Shown here piece after piece: positions 9,546 through 19,389 of a DNA stretch of 64,000 nucleotides (position 1 is the stretch's first letter; each line of letters starts with the position of its first letter). This DNA is from Cellulosilyticum sp. (GTDB lineage Bacteria; Bacillota; Clostridia; Lachnospirales; Cellulosilyticaceae). The DNA lies in NCBI GenBank assembly GCA_017941635.1, contig JAGAVZ010000212.1:1-64000 (forward strand), read 5' to 3'. The notes below the pieces were generated by a model. That model saw nothing but the letters and a program-made list of their open reading frames with translations, was not told where the DNA came from and did no database searches. The position numbers and the translations under genes are program-made.

Positions 9546-9971
9546 TTAAATTTGATAAATTTTATTTGCAGAAACAAGTTCCATTTGATGAGTTTCTAAT
9601 GATGCAATAGTTGCCTCACAATCTTCCGTTTTTAATATAATGCACGCATCCTCTCCGACTGAAAAAGCATACATATATTCAATACTAATGCCATCAGCTG
9701 ATAAATAGCCCAGCATTTTTTTTAACCCACCTGGTTTATTAGGGGTTTTGCAACAAATAACAGGTGTAATCCTTACTGAAAATGCTTGCTCTTTTAATAA
9801 TCTAATAGCCTCTGATGGCTCACTTACAATCATTCTTACAATTCCATAGTCAGTCGTATCTGCTATCGATAGTGCAGATACATTGATATTATTATCTCCT
9901 AAGATTGCCATGACCTCATCTAACCTGCCAGATTTATTCTCTATAAATACAGAAATTTGTTCAATAATCAT
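9546..9971 (-). CDS. Tandem ACT-domain protein
   Basis: A 141-residue protein made of two ACT domains, about residues 1-68 (EQISVFIENKSGRLDEVMAI) and 70-141 (NKPGGLKKMLGYLSADGIS). ACT pairs bind amino acids and act as sensors. It lies 11 bases downstream of the PaaK-type ligase, an arrangement common in anaerobes, where the ACT protein is thought to sense aromatic amino acids for the ligase. That role is inferred from context. It is co-transcribed, with the terminator just after its stop. Confidence 0.88.
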   Translation of the reverse strand: MIIEQISVFIENKSGRLDEVMAILGDNNINVSALSIADTTDYGIVRMIVSEPSEAIRLLKEQAFSVRITPVICCKTPNKPGGLKKMLGYLSADGISIEYMYAFSVGEDACIILKTEDCEATIASLETHQMELVSANKIYQI

Positions 9972-9982
9972 ATGAAACCTCC

Positions 9983-11281
9983 TTATTTTTGCCTTCTATC
10001 AATAATACGTTTGGCTTTACCTTCGCTTCTTTCGATTGTCTTAGGTTCCACTAATTTTACTTTTACATGAAGGCCTAGTAAGCTAAATAGTTCACTTGTA
10101 ATCTGTTTTTCCACACGCTCAAGTGTCTTGATCGTATCTGTAAAGATTCCCTCTTTTGCTTCAACCCATACTTCTAACGTATCTAAGTTATTCACTCGGT
10201 CTACTATCAGAACATAATGCGGTGCCACTTCTGCAATCTTCAAGATAATACTTTCAACCTGTGACGGGAATACATTAACCCCTCTGATAATAAGCATATC
10301 ATCGCTTCTACCAGAGATACGGCCCATCCTCACAAGTGATCTACCACACTGACATGGTGTATTATCTAAATAAGTCAGGTCACGTGTACGATATCTAAGT
10401 AACGGTAATGCTTCTTTTTTGATACATGTAAATACAAGCTCCCCCTCAGTACCATATGGTTCATTTTCTAGTGTATGTGGATTTACAATTTCAGGCACAA
10501 ACAAATCATCATTAATATGTAAGCCATCCTTATGGTGGCAATCAAAAGCAACGCCTGGTCCCATAATTTCACTTAATCCATAAATATTCATTGCCTTAAT
10601 CCCCAATAGCTCTTCAATCTGTTCACGCATTTCTTCTGTCCAAGGCTCTGCTCCAAAAACTCCTAGTCTCAGATTGGTACTCTTAGGATCAATTCCCATA
10701 TTCTTCATGGTTTCGCCAATATACAGTGCATAGGATGGTGTACAAGCTAAAGCTGTTGTTCCAAATTCTTGTATTAACTGAATTTGTTTTTTGGTATTAC
10801 CTCCAGACATTGGGATAACTGTTACGCCAATCTTTTCTGCCCCATAGTGCAAACCAAACCCACCTGTAAAGAGGCCATAACCATAAGCAACTTGTAAGAT
10901 ATCTCCTTTTTCAAAACCATACGCAGTCAAACATCTAGCAACTGCATCAGCCCATACGTCAATATCATTTTTTGTATACCCTACTACTGTTGGCCTTCCT
11001 GTCGTTCCTGATGATGCATGTACACGTACTACTTCTTCCATAGGTACCGCAAATAATCCATATGGATAATGATCTCTTAGATCTTGTTTCGTTGTAAAAG
11101 GTAATTTATTTAAATCATCAATACTTTTTATATCTCCTGGTGTAATTCCCATATCTATCATCTTTTGTCGATAAAATGGTACATTTTCATATACTCTATT
11201 AACTGTTTCTATTAACCTTTTACTTTGAAGCGCTTTCTTTTCATCCAAACTTAATGTTTCTTCTTTTTGCAAATATCTCAC
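9983..11281 (-). CDS. paaK: Phenylacetate-CoA ligase family protein
   Basis: A 432-residue adenylate-forming ligase that would activate phenylacetate or a related aryl acid to its CoA thioester with ATP. The AMP-binding P-loop-like motif is [17 protein letters not shown], with GVFGAEPW, the core [10 protein letters not shown], and the C-terminal hinge [10 protein letters not shown] and [19 protein letters not shown]. The start is assigned to GTG at 11281, 7 bases after TAGGAGG; a longer frame would start at 11314. The ACT partner suggests a role in aromatic amino-acid catabolism or salvage of arylacetates. The true substrate may differ, since PaaK homologues vary. Confidence 0.9.
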   Translation of the reverse strand: MRYLQKEETLSLDEKKALQSKRLIETVNRVYENVPFYRQKMIDMGITPGDIKSIDDLNKLPFTTKQDLRDHYPYGLFAVPMEEVVRVHASSGTTGRPTVVGYTKNDIDVWADAVARCLTAYGFEKGDILQVAYGYGLFTGGFGLHYGAEKIGVTVIPMSGGNTKKQIQLIQEFGTTALACTPSYALYIGETMKNMGIDPKSTNLRLGVFGAEPWTEEMREQIEELLGIKAMNIYGLSEIMGPGVAFDCHHKDGLHINDDLFVPEIVNPHTLENEPYGTEGELVFTCIKKEALPLLRYRTRDLTYLDNTPCQCGRSLVRMGRISGRSDDMLIIRGVNVFPSQVESIILKIAEVAPHYVLIVDRVNNLDTLEVWVEAKEGIFTDTIKTLERVEKQITSELFSLLGLHVKVKLVEPKTIERSEGKAKRIIDRRQK

Positions 11282-11440
11282 CCTACATCCTCCTAATCTA
11301 CCATACATTTGCACTTATAATACTAAAAATTCTAACACTTCACTTTTTTATATTCAATAGTATTATGGACTTTTATTTTATATATACTATTTTTTTGTCA
11401 GTTTTAATCTACTAATAACAGCCATAAAACTATTTTTTAA

Positions 11441-11471
11441 GTAAAAAAGAGACTACTTATTTGTAGTCTCT
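11441..11471 (-). terminator. Terminator of sppA
   Basis: Stem AGAGACTAC/GTAGTCTCT (11448-11456 with 11463-11471) and six T on the minus strand. Confidence 0.85.
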
Positions 11472-11490
11472 GCTTATAATGTCTATTCCA

Positions 11491-12525
11491 TTAATTTCCC
11501 ATGTAATACATTATTTTTGGCGTTTGATGTGTTTCTATATACTTACTAATTGCGGCAAAGTCTTGTATTGCATCTTTACTATCTACGCCGCTTTCTACAC
11601 TCGATAAAATCTCTTCTATTATACTAACTGGTGCACTTTGATGGTGAATGTAGCAATCTTCCAATTTATATGTGTCTACAAAGCTTTGCATTGCTTCTTC
11701 ATATGTACCAATTTCATCAATGAGTCCCAATTCCTTTGCTTGATTAGATGAATAAAGTCTGCCATCTGCTATTTCACGTACTTTTTCTTCACTTAGTTTT
11801 CTATTCTCTACAATAATATCTATGAAGATATCATATGATTCATCCACCATAGATTGTAAAATTTCTCTTTGCTCATCTGTTAATGGATTTCCCATGGCCT
11901 TATTAGGGCCTGTTGTAACATTTTCTGTTTTTACACCGATTAGTTCTTGTAATCCTGTTGTATCCGTTAATGACATGATTACACCAATTGAACCTGTCAT
12001 AGTCATGCGATTAGCAAAAATCTTATCAGCTGCCATCGTCACATAGAGTCCGCCTGAAGCTGCTGTCTGTGCCATATATGCATAAACAGGTCTACCAGTA
12101 ACTTCTTTATACTCTTTGAGTTTTAAATATAATTCATCAGACTCATATACACCACCACCTGGTGAATTCACATATAGAAAAATACCTTTATTATTTTCAT
12201 TCTCCATGAGATCATCTATTTGATTTAAAGTCCAGTTATGTTGATAACTTGTTCCACCTGATTCAATTGTTCCTTCTACATAAAATACATCGATTGTGTC
12301 TCCATGATATGTAAAATTACCATAACTCTTGTCTGCTATATGTGATATATTTCCAAATAGATTTCCAAAGAACTGACCAAATAAAATAAACCAAAATCCT
12401 AAAAACATAATCGTTCCACAAATAACACATAGAGCTACAAGCCCTGGTTTCATAGGTCCTTTAGGAGGTCTTTGTGATGGTGATGATTGTGTTTTATCAA
12501 TTATTTGATTTTCTTGCTCGTCCAT
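11491..12525 (-). CDS. sppA: Signal peptide peptidase SppA
   Basis: A 344-residue membrane-anchored serine protease that degrades leftover signal peptides. A proline-rich cytoplasmic tail is followed by one membrane helix (about residues 29-57) and a peptidase S49 domain. The catalytic pair is Ser157 (TAASGGLY) and Lys209 (GPNKAMGNP), with VNSPGGGVYES as the oxyanion region. The start is the ATG at 12525, 7 bases after AAGGAG. No terminator is visible between the upstream fumarase and this gene, so it may be read from the same transcript. Confidence 0.92.
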   Translation of the reverse strand: MDEQENQIIDKTQSSPSQRPPKGPMKPGLVALCVICGTIMFLGFWFILFGQFFGNLFGNISHIADKSYGNFTYHGDTIDVFYVEGTIESGGTSYQHNWTLNQIDDLMENENNKGIFLYVNSPGGGVYESDELYLKLKEYKEVTGRPVYAYMAQTAASGGLYVTMAADKIFANRMTMTGSIGVIMSLTDTTGLQELIGVKTENVTTGPNKAMGNPLTDEQREILQSMVDESYDIFIDIIVENRKLSEEKVREIADGRLYSSNQAKELGLIDEIGTYEEAMQSFVDTYKLEDCYIHHQSAPVSIIEEILSSVESGVDSKDAIQDFAAISKYIETHQTPKIMYYMGN

Positions 12526-12605
12526 ATACACTCTCCTTCTATTGCAATTTTTTATTTCTCCTCAAGATTTCTTTATTAATTAATCTATATTGTTTCATAG
12601 AGTAT

Positions 12606-13157
12606 TTATACTTCTCTATACTCTTGTTTTCCTGTTTCATATAAATTATTTCCTTTGCTATCAATTGTAACAATAGCAGGGAAATTTTCTACTTCCAGTT
12701 CATAGATTGCTTCTGCTCCAAGGTCCTCATATGCAATACAAGTTGCTTTCTTAATACATTTTGCAAGAAGTGCACCTGCACCACCTACAGCTGTTAAGTA
12801 AACGGCACCTTCTTTTTTCATAGCCTCAATCACTGCATCATTTCTAAGCCCTTTACCAATCATAACAGTTTGTCCATATTCCATAAACTTAGGTGCATAA
12901 GCATCCATTCTTCCGCTAGTAGTAGGCCCACAACTTCCAATTACTTCTCCTGGCTTAGCTGGTGCTGGACCTGCATAATAAATTGCCACATTCTCTATAG
13001 GCATCGGAAAATCAATACCTGCCTCTTTATTTTCTAACATACGTTTATGCGCAGCATCTCTAGATGTATACATAACGCCGCTAAGTAACACATTTTCTCC
13101 TGCCACAAGTTGTTTTGCATCTTCTCTATTTAATGGTAACTGGATATTCTTTTTCAT
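12606..13157 (-). CDS. fumB: Fumarate hydratase class I, beta subunit
   Basis: A 183-residue beta subunit (C-terminal domain type) of the two-subunit oxygen-sensitive fumarase interconverting fumarate and malate. Family landmarks are NREDAKQLVAGENVLLSGVMYTSRDAAHKRM, the GSCGPTTSGRMD substrate loop and IGKGL. It lies 13 bases downstream of the alpha subunit, clearly one operon. In E. coli-type fumarases the two are fused. The name fumB is used here in the clostridial sense of beta subunit. Confidence 0.92.
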   Translation of the reverse strand: MKKNIQLPLNREDAKQLVAGENVLLSGVMYTSRDAAHKRMLENKEAGIDFPMPIENVAIYYAGPAPAKPGEVIGSCGPTTSGRMDAYAPKFMEYGQTVMIGKGLRNDAVIEAMKKEGAVYLTAVGGAGALLAKCIKKATCIAYEDLGAEAIYELEVENFPAIVTIDSKGNNLYETGKQEYREV

Positions 13158-13170
13158 CTCGTTTGTCCTC

Positions 13171-14013
13171 CTATAATATTACGCTCTTATGTCTATTAAC
13201 ATGACAACCAATATTAATCGCAAGTGGCATAGAGGCAATATGACAAGGATAATCTTCAATATGAACTGCAAGTGCAGTAACTTTTCCACCTAGCCCCTGT
13301 GGCCCAATTCCGGTTTTATTAATTGCTACAAGTAATTCTTCTTCTAGATTTTTCATTCTTTCATCTTCATTATGACTTCCAACTTCTCTTGTTAATGCTT
13401 TTTTTGCAAGAAGTGTAGACATCTCAAAGTTTCCTCCAATACCAATTCCTACTACCATTGGAAGACAGGCATTAGGACCTGCTAAGTCTACTGTCTCCAT
13501 AACCGCTGCTTTAACACCCTCAATACCTTGAGAAGGCTTTAGCATATAGATTCGACTCATATTCTCGCTACCGCCACCTTTTGGTGCCACCATAATCTCT
13601 AGCTTATCACCTTCTACAATGTCATAATGAATCACTGCCGGTGTATTATCTCCTGTATTTTTGCGATATAAAGGGTTTTCTACTATCGATTTTCTAAGAT
13701 AGCCTTCAATATAACCTTGACGAACGCCTTCATTAATGGCATCTCTTAAAAGCCCACCTTCAATATGCACTTCTTGACCAATTTTTACAAAGACAACTGC
13801 TGTTCCTGTATCTTGGCAAATAGGCATCTGTTCATTGTGTGCAAGCTCTGCATTGTCACAAATATCATCTAAAATAGCCTTTCCTACTGGACTTACTTCT
13901 TTTGACTGTCCTGATTTTAAAGCATTAAAAATATCAGCCGGCAAATCATAGTTTGCCTGCTGACATAAACTCTTAACTGCGTTTGTTATTTCTGTTACTT
14001 GTATGCTTCTCAT
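13171..14013 (-). CDS. fumA: Fumarate hydratase class I, alpha subunit
   Basis: A 280-residue alpha subunit carrying the catalytic [4Fe-4S] cluster. Three conserved cysteines are visible in MPICQDTGTAVV, GPNACLPMVVGIG and the C-terminal NIGCHVNRH. KGGGSENMS and GIGPQGLGGK are further signatures. The start is set at ATG 14013 (MRSIQVTEI), preceded by GAGGGAG. This overlaps the end of the AI-2E permease gene by 41 bases, indicating a shared transcript. Confidence 0.92.
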   Translation of the reverse strand: MRSIQVTEITNAVKSLCQQANYDLPADIFNALKSGQSKEVSPVGKAILDDICDNAELAHNEQMPICQDTGTAVVFVKIGQEVHIEGGLLRDAINEGVRQGYIEGYLRKSIVENPLYRKNTGDNTPAVIHYDIVEGDKLEIMVAPKGGGSENMSRIYMLKPSQGIEGVKAAVMETVDLAGPNACLPMVVGIGIGGNFEMSTLLAKKALTREVGSHNEDERMKNLEEELLVAINKTGIGPQGLGGKVTALAVHIEDYPCHIASMPLAINIGCHVNRHKSVIL

Positions 14014-15121
14014 TATACTCTCCCTCATATTCTGGTTTCTTAACTGGTTTAAATTTAGGTAATGCACCAACATTTTGTAGCATCTGTAAAACAACTACTA
14101 GAGCAGGTCCTACAATCAATCCAAAGAATCCTATTGTTTTATAACCAATATATACTGCCATTACTGTAACTAGAGCATAAACACCTATTTGAGAGGCTAA
14201 AATTCTTGGTTCCATAATCTGTCTGGTAACAAAAATAATACCGTAAATCCCTAGTAAACCTAGCCCAATTGAATAATGACCTACAATTAAGTTATATACA
14301 GCCCATGGTATTAAAATCGTACCACTACCAAACACAGGAAATGCATCAATAATTGCAATAATAACACTTAATAATAATGCATATTCTATACCAAATAAAA
14401 ATAATCCTACTAAACAAATACAAAATGTAATACTCATTAGTATAAGCTGAGTGCGTACATAGCCTCCAATAGCCCCTACTACTCCTCGTTGCATAATAAC
14501 AATCTTATCTATAATAGTATCAGAAAATTGCGCTTTTACAAAGGCTTTAATATTATAAAAATCACGAGTCATAAAAAAGGTAGCTAGAAACATAACGATT
14601 GTAAAGAGAATAATGTCAGGTACCTTCGAAATGCCACCATATATAGTTGGAATGACTGATGTTAAAAAGCTACTTAGACTCTCTATTACCTTCTCAATAA
14701 TACCATCTAAATTTGTAAGTGCATACGCACCTGGAATTAACTGTAATCTATCTCCCAAATTTAATTCAATGTGATTTAATTGATGAATCATTTCATCACT
14801 AATTTCAGGTAACATCTTTGTAAAGTTAACAATTTGCTCCCATAATTTTTGAACAACTATATAGATGATGGCTAATAATCCCGACAAGATAGATAACATA
14901 CTTAAAATAGTTCCTATTCCTCTTGGCACCTTAAATTTTTGATATGCCCAAGTTACAACAGGGTTTAGTAAGCTTGCAAAAATCCACGCAACTATAAATG
15001 GTGCAAACAGTCCAATAATATGTAATCTTAGAATTACATATATTGCTACAATTACTAATAAGAAAACGCCTATCTTTTTACCTATTCTTTTGTACCAAGA
15101 TTCAATCTTATCTTCTATCAT
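13973..15121 (-). CDS. AI-2E family permease (YtvI-like)
   Basis: A 382-residue integral membrane protein with about seven or eight helices and the family core FGIEYALLLSVIIAIIDAFPVFGSGTILIPWA. Members include quorum-signal exporters and the sporulation protein YtvI. The length and the N-terminal double helix fit the YtvI-like group, but function is not determinable from sequence. The start is ATG 15121 after AAAGGTG; the longer GTG start overlaps the binding site. The C-terminus is strongly charged and overlaps the fumarase alpha start. Confidence 0.85.
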   Translation of the reverse strand: MIEDKIESWYKRIGKKIGVFLLVIVAIYVILRLHIIGLFAPFIVAWIFASLLNPVVTWAYQKFKVPRGIGTILSMLSILSGLLAIIYIVVQKLWEQIVNFTKMLPEISDEMIHQLNHIELNLGDRLQLIPGAYALTNLDGIIEKVIESLSSFLTSVIPTIYGGISKVPDIILFTIVMFLATFFMTRDFYNIKAFVKAQFSDTIIDKIVIMQRGVVGAIGGYVRTQLILMSITFCICLVGLFLFGIEYALLLSVIIAIIDAFPVFGSGTILIPWAVYNLIVGHYSIGLGLLGIYGIIFVTRQIMEPRILASQIGVYALVTVMAVYIGYKTIGFFGLIVGPALVVVLQMLQNVGALPKFKPVKKPEYEGEYNEKHTSNRNNKRS

Positions 15122-15305
15122 TGATATCACCTTTCTTTATCTCTTTCTCTTTAGTCTAAATCATATACCTTCACTCTACACCATCTCTTCTTATACTTAT
15201 TCATAAAATAATCTTTTATATACTTATTATGTCCCAAATAAATTTTTATTTTGAATCATTATACGCTCTCATTATGTATATGTCATAAATTTCTAGGCGA
15301 GAAAG

Positions 15306-15520
15306 TAAAAAAGAGAGCTACTTCCCCTACTAAGCAGCTCTCTCTACCCCTATAAACACTCTCTATTCTTACACCAAATCTTCAATCTCTACTCCTTAGA
15401 GTGAGTTTGCGTATTTTACATTTTCTATATGTCACTATGATGGTTTAAGACAATCTTATTTCTATATTAAACGAAGCAATAAAGTTAAACGAAAATGTAT
15501 CTGTTTCTATATTACATAAA
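15306..15520 (-). ncRNA. Candidate short transcript with G-rich terminator loop and 11-codon ORF
   Basis: On the minus strand, TTGACT (15538-15533), a 17-base spacer and TAATAT (15515-15510) form a good promoter. About 165 bases later a hairpin (AGAGAGCTGCTT ... AAGTAGCTCTCT) with T6 forms a terminator. No annotated gene lies between. Inside, TAAGGAG is followed 6 bases later by TTG and an 11-codon frame MKIWCKNRECL (15385-15350). UAGGGG occurs twice, once in the terminator loop. It could be an sRNA, a leader-peptide unit, or the attenuated 5' leader of the AI-2E gene 185 bases downstream. Confidence 0.45.
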
Positions 15521-15538
15521 TTACCAGTTAAAGTCAAT
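15510..15538 (-). promoter_or_regulatory. Promoter of the 15.3-15.5 kb transcript
   Basis: -35 TTGACT and -10 TAATAT with 17-base spacing on the minus strand, downstream of the DUF1540 gene. Confidence 0.55.
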
Positions 15539-15623
15539 AGTTTTGACATTTTTTGTTAACATTTATATAACATTTATTCATATTTACATAAACCTTGCAC
15601 TTTATTACTACAAAGTAATCATA

Positions 15624-15944
15624 CTATTGTCTTTCGAAAGATTGACACTCTGTTTCTGTATATATATCAACTCTTTCACCACAGCCAACCTGAATACTGT
15701 CTAATGTACAGTGGTCATTTCCATAATGTACACAAGTATCTACGCGACATAAAATAGCTTCAACATTATCTCTAGCTTCTGTATACTCAGCTAAATTGCT
15801 ATAAACTCCACAGTTTAAATAAGTTCCACAGCAAGTTTGCTTACTTTCTTGAGCGCCTTTTCCACCAACTTGAATAACACGTGCATTGCACTCTTGATTT
15901 TTATTGTATGAGCATGATTCTACACTACATCTAATACTATGCAT
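15624..15944 (-). CDS. DUF1540 protein, duplicated cysteine-rich domain
   Basis: A 106-residue protein made of two copies of the short cysteine-rich DUF1540 domain: residues 1-48 (CSVESCSYNKNQECNARVIQV ... TCCGTY) and 60-103 (CRVDTCVHYGNDHCTLDSIQV ... TECQSF). Each copy has the C-x4-C...C spacing that suggests metal binding. Function is unknown; such proteins are frequent in clostridia. It lies 14 bases downstream of the reverse rubrerythrin gene, so it is probably co-expressed with an oxygen-defence gene. Confidence 0.88.
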   Translation of the reverse strand: MHSIRCSVESCSYNKNQECNARVIQVGGKGAQESKQTCCGTYLNCGVYSNLAEYTEARDNVEAILCRVDTCVHYGNDHCTLDSIQVGCGERVDIYTETECQSFERQ

Positions 15945-15958
15945 TTTTCTTCCTCCTG

Positions 15959-16501
15959 TTAACTAAAGTATCTATCAAGTAAACCTTTAAACGCGCAACC
16001 ATGTCTTGCTTCATCCTTTGCCATTTCATGAACTGTATCATGGATTGCATCTAGATTTTCCTGTTTTGCAAGAGTTGCAAGTTGTTTCTTACCTTGGCAT
16101 GCACCATACTCTGCATCTACTCTAAGTTGTAAGTTTTCTTTTGTTGAGGAACGAACCATTTCACCAAGAAGTTCTGCAAATTTTGAGGCATGATCTGCTT
16201 CTTCATAAGCAATTCGCCTATAAGCTTCCGCAACTTCTGGATAGCCTTCTCTATCTGCTTGACGAGCCATTGCAATATACATTCCTACTTCTGTACATTC
16301 ACCCATAAAGTTAGCACGAAGTTGTTCTATAATCTCTGGATTTACACCTTGTGCAACACCAATGCGATGTTCATCTGCCCACTGAAGTGCTTCTTTTTGT
16401 TCTTCGAACTTTTCTGGGCCTACATTACAAATTGGGCATCTTTCTGGAGGGGCATCCCCTTCATATACATAGCCACATACTGTACAAATATACTTTTTCA
16501 T
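15959..16501 (-). CDS. Reverse rubrerythrin (NADH peroxidase type)
   Basis: A 180-residue oxidative-stress protein that reduces hydrogen peroxide (and oxygen) in anaerobes. The rubredoxin-like domain is at the N-terminus (Cys6, 9, 22, 25), reversed relative to classical rubrerythrin. It is followed by the di-iron four-helix bundle with E-x-x-E-x-x-x-H patterns ([34 protein letters not shown]). The start is ATG 16501, preceded by GAAAGGA; the longer frame adds only a basic, non-homologous stretch. DUF1540 follows in the same operon. Confidence 0.92.
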   Translation of the reverse strand: MKKYICTVCGYVYEGDAPPERCPICNVGPEKFEEQKEALQWADEHRIGVAQGVNPEIIEQLRANFMGECTEVGMYIAMARQADREGYPEVAEAYRRIAYEEADHASKFAELLGEMVRSSTKENLQLRVDAEYGACQGKKQLATLAKQENLDAIHDTVHEMAKDEARHGCAFKGLLDRYFS

Positions 16502-16607
16502 TTTTTCATCCTTTCTAACCTGTTTATTTTTACATCTTGTCATATTATCTCTTTTTGTATCTTAGATTATTCACTTTATATTGCTTATTTGCATCACTTA
16601 TTTTTTT

Positions 16608-18761
16608 TTATAGCCCACCTTCATGGTACTTATCTACAAATCTACTAAGTGCTTTATTAATAGGTTTCTTCAGTAAAAGTGCGGCCACTAAAAATCCAGC
16701 AATGAAACATGCCAACACAAACAGATCTCTTGTTAGAATACTACTTGTGATTCCTCCTATACTTTCTCTTAATAGAGAGACTCCATAGGTGAAAGGCAGA
16801 AAAGGATTAATTGTTATAAAGAATTTCGTAGTAAGTTGAACAGGAAAAGTGCCTCCTGAACCCGCTATTTGTAAAATCAAAAGAATAATGGCAACTACTT
16901 TGCCTATATTTCCAAAGATGGATACTAACGAATACACAATAAAAGTAAATGTAAGTGCTATATAAAGCATACTGAGTATAAACATCCATGGTCGTAAGCA
17001 ATAAATTTTTAGCAAATATAAATCACCAAGTCCAATAACAAGACCTTGGATTAAGGCAATTGTTAAATAGGTTAAAAGCTTTCCAAAGTAAACCTCATGT
17101 GGTTTATATTCTGCACCCACTTCTACAGAAAGCATAGAAACCAAAATAGTAAGTCCAACCCACGAAGCTAATGTACTATAAAAAGGTGCCATTTGGCTTC
17201 CGTAGTTACCCATAGAAAAAATTGTTTCATCCACAATATTTGTAGAATTAGCTAAAAATTGTACACGCTCTGTTACATCTTCTTTAAGCAAATCTAAGAG
17301 TTCTCTTAAATCTTTACTATCATTAATTTCGCCAATTTTATTTGCGAGTTCTGTAACTTTCGATTCTAATGTTGGCATAATGGTTTGTATCTTCTCTAAT
17401 CCGCTTTCTCCTTTGCTCATAATATCCTCAGCTGTTTCAAGCAGACTATGAATCTCTGGCATAGCCTGTTCTACATCCCCCAAAAACTTATCTTCATCAT
17501 TTAGTGCCACATCAACATTGCTAAATATATCATTTATTTTTCCTGCAATATCACTATCAAAACGATTATACAATCCTGATGTAATATCTTGTACATCTTC
17601 TAATACTGTTTTTGCATTATCTAGTAAAGAAAGGTCGACTTGTCCACCATTTGCAAGCTGATTTTGTATGGTTTGCAACGTTCCTCTTAAATTTCTAATG
17701 GTATCTTGCATATCCTCTATATTAGAAATTGTTGTAGTAAGCCCTTCATTATTAGGTGATAACTTACTAATCGCTTGTAATATTTTTAGGAACGAATTAC
17801 TAAGCTGTTCTAAACCATCTATCTTTACTAACAAATTACTTACAGTTTCTGGCGCTTTTTCACTTTCAGATACAATAAAGGATTCTAGGCTATCTAGTGC
17901 ATCATAAATCTCACTACTCATATCTCTCACTAAACCAATATCCTTTTTGATTGTAGGCGCAAAATTAGTCACATCCTTATCAGCATTGCTTATAAAATCC
18001 TGCATAGAAGTAATAACATTTTGAGAATCTGTAATCAATTGGTCTAATTGTGGCATGTAATCAATTAAGTCTGATATAAATGTTTCATATCGAGTTAAAC
18101 CATCTTGTGCCTCATCCATAAAACCATTGATATCATCAAACTTTCCAATCACTGTATCCAAACCATTTTTAGCTTCTACAAGTTTTGGTAAAACCACATC
18201 TTCTAACTCAACACCTAATTCCTTAGCTTTGCCAAGTACTACACTACTAATAGTGGAGATGACCTCTTCACTAACTGTTTCCCTAATGCCACTTGCTCCC
18301 TTATCCGTTATTTTAGGTGCAATAGCATTTAACTTTTCATTAATGATATATTTAATCTCTGCTTTCTTTACATGATTGGTAATAATAGACGTTAAGTCCT
18401 GTGAAAATTCTTCTGGAATGACAATAACAGCATAAACTTTTCCATTTTCTAGCTGTTGCATCGCATCAGACTCATTTAAAAATTTCCACCCTAATAAATC
18501 ATTTGTCTTTAACCCCTCTACCACTTCCTGACCTGCATTAACTTGCTCATTGCCTAAAGTTGCACCAGTATCATTATTTACTACTGCTACCTTAATACGA
18601 CTTGTAGCCTGTGCTGAATAAGGGTCCCATGAAGCCTTAATATTAATCCAAGCATATAAAGATGGTAAAATACAAAGAGCTATGATTGTGATGAGTACCG
18701 CATAATTTGTGAAAATCGTTTTTAAATCTCTCTTGTAGATACTCCAACTCTGCTTAACCAT
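16608..18761 (-). CDS. YhgE/Pip domain membrane protein
   Basis: A 717-residue protein with one N-terminal helix (VLITIIALCILPSLYAWINI), a conserved extracellular start (ASWDPYSAQATSRIKVAVVNNDTGA) and a roughly 400-residue coiled-coil-rich extracellular region. Five or six C-terminal helices of ABC-2 permease type follow. This is the YhgE/Pip architecture; Lactococcus Pip is a phage-infection receptor, and others are linked to type VII secretion or membrane transport. Its role here is unknown. The small gap to the reverse rubrerythrin holds no clear terminator. Confidence 0.9.
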   Translation of the reverse strand: MVKQSWSIYKRDLKTIFTNYAVLITIIALCILPSLYAWINIKASWDPYSAQATSRIKVAVVNNDTGATLGNEQVNAGQEVVEGLKTNDLLGWKFLNESDAMQQLENGKVYAVIVIPEEFSQDLTSIITNHVKKAEIKYIINEKLNAIAPKITDKGASGIRETVSEEVISTISSVVLGKAKELGVELEDVVLPKLVEAKNGLDTVIGKFDDINGFMDEAQDGLTRYETFISDLIDYMPQLDQLITDSQNVITSMQDFISNADKDVTNFAPTIKKDIGLVRDMSSEIYDALDSLESFIVSESEKAPETVSNLLVKIDGLEQLSNSFLKILQAISKLSPNNEGLTTTISNIEDMQDTIRNLRGTLQTIQNQLANGGQVDLSLLDNAKTVLEDVQDITSGLYNRFDSDIAGKINDIFSNVDVALNDEDKFLGDVEQAMPEIHSLLETAEDIMSKGESGLEKIQTIMPTLESKVTELANKIGEINDSKDLRELLDLLKEDVTERVQFLANSTNIVDETIFSMGNYGSQMAPFYSTLASWVGLTILVSMLSVEVGAEYKPHEVYFGKLLTYLTIALIQGLVIGLGDLYLLKIYCLRPWMFILSMLYIALTFTFIVYSLVSIFGNIGKVVAIILLILQIAGSGGTFPVQLTTKFFITINPFLPFTYGVSLLRESIGGITSSILTRDLFVLACFIAGFLVAALLLKKPINKALSRFVDKYHEGGL

Positions 18762-18863
18762 TTTATTTATCTCCTTTTAGTAATCACTCTGACAAAAATT
18801 ACTTATATCGTATTCCAAGTAGTGTTTCCCTTTAATCTCCAATTTATTTAGTCTAATGATAAA

Positions 18864-18895
18864 CAAAAAGGTCAACGTACTTATTACGTTGACCT
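18864..18895 (-). terminator. Terminator of the DUF898 gene
   Basis: Perfect 11-bp stem AGGTCAACGTA/TACGTTGACCT (18869-18879 with 18885-18895), then TTTTTG on the minus strand. Confidence 0.9.
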
Positions 18896-18956
18896 CCATT
18901 TATTCCATATATCATTTTATAATGCTTACATATCTTTTCTATGTATTCGCAGAGCA

Positions 18957-19280
18957 CTATGCAAAGTTTGTATTTTTTACTTTCCACTTTTCTAGAGCAA
19001 TTCCTAACCAGAAACTATAAATTCCAAATGTAATAATACATAGAAATAGCCATTTAATCCAATTTCCAAATAGGCTCACTGCTGATCCTGTAAACTTTAA
19101 TCTTCTACCATTCACTACTGTATGATTAATACGCCATCCATACACCATACATAATGCCCATGGATAGCAAATTCCGAAAGTACAAGCTGTTACTAAAAAA
19201 CCAAGTATCTTCCAACCAATATATTGAAGCAATCCTCCATCAAAATATGAATCTGCCATATTTACTTCTCCTATCGCCAT
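18957..19280 (-). CDS. DUF898 family membrane protein
   Basis: A 107-residue membrane protein with two hydrophobic hairpins (YIGWKILGFLVTACTFGICYPWALCMVYGW and LFGNWIKWLFLCIITFGIYSFWLGIALEKW). This repeated pattern with G-I-Y-x-F/P-W is typical of DUF898 (YjgN-like) proteins of unknown function. The start is the ATG at 19280, 8 bases after AAGGAGG; a TTG two codons upstream is too close to the binding site. It is monocistronic. Confidence 0.85.
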   Translation of the reverse strand: MAIGEVNMADSYFDGGLLQYIGWKILGFLVTACTFGICYPWALCMVYGWRINHTVVNGRRLKFTGSAVSLFGNWIKWLFLCIITFGIYSFWLGIALEKWKVKNTNFA

Positions 19281-19389
19281 CTTCAAATCCTCCTTATTTT
19301 ATAGTTAATAATTATTTATCTAATATTATATACAATATGTTTTAAATAATTTGTCATATTTTATATTTAATTCTGATATTTACTTTTGA

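Noticed and set aside
9900-11300. Indolepyruvate ferredoxin oxidoreductase partner genes for PaaK/ACT
   Set aside because: Often adjacent in other anaerobes, but none is present in this window.
15543-15571. Plus-strand TTGACA-N17-TATAAC promoter-like sequence
   Set aside because: It would drive an antisense RNA into DUF1540, but the region is very AT-rich and no plus-strand terminator or product is visible; kept out of the features.
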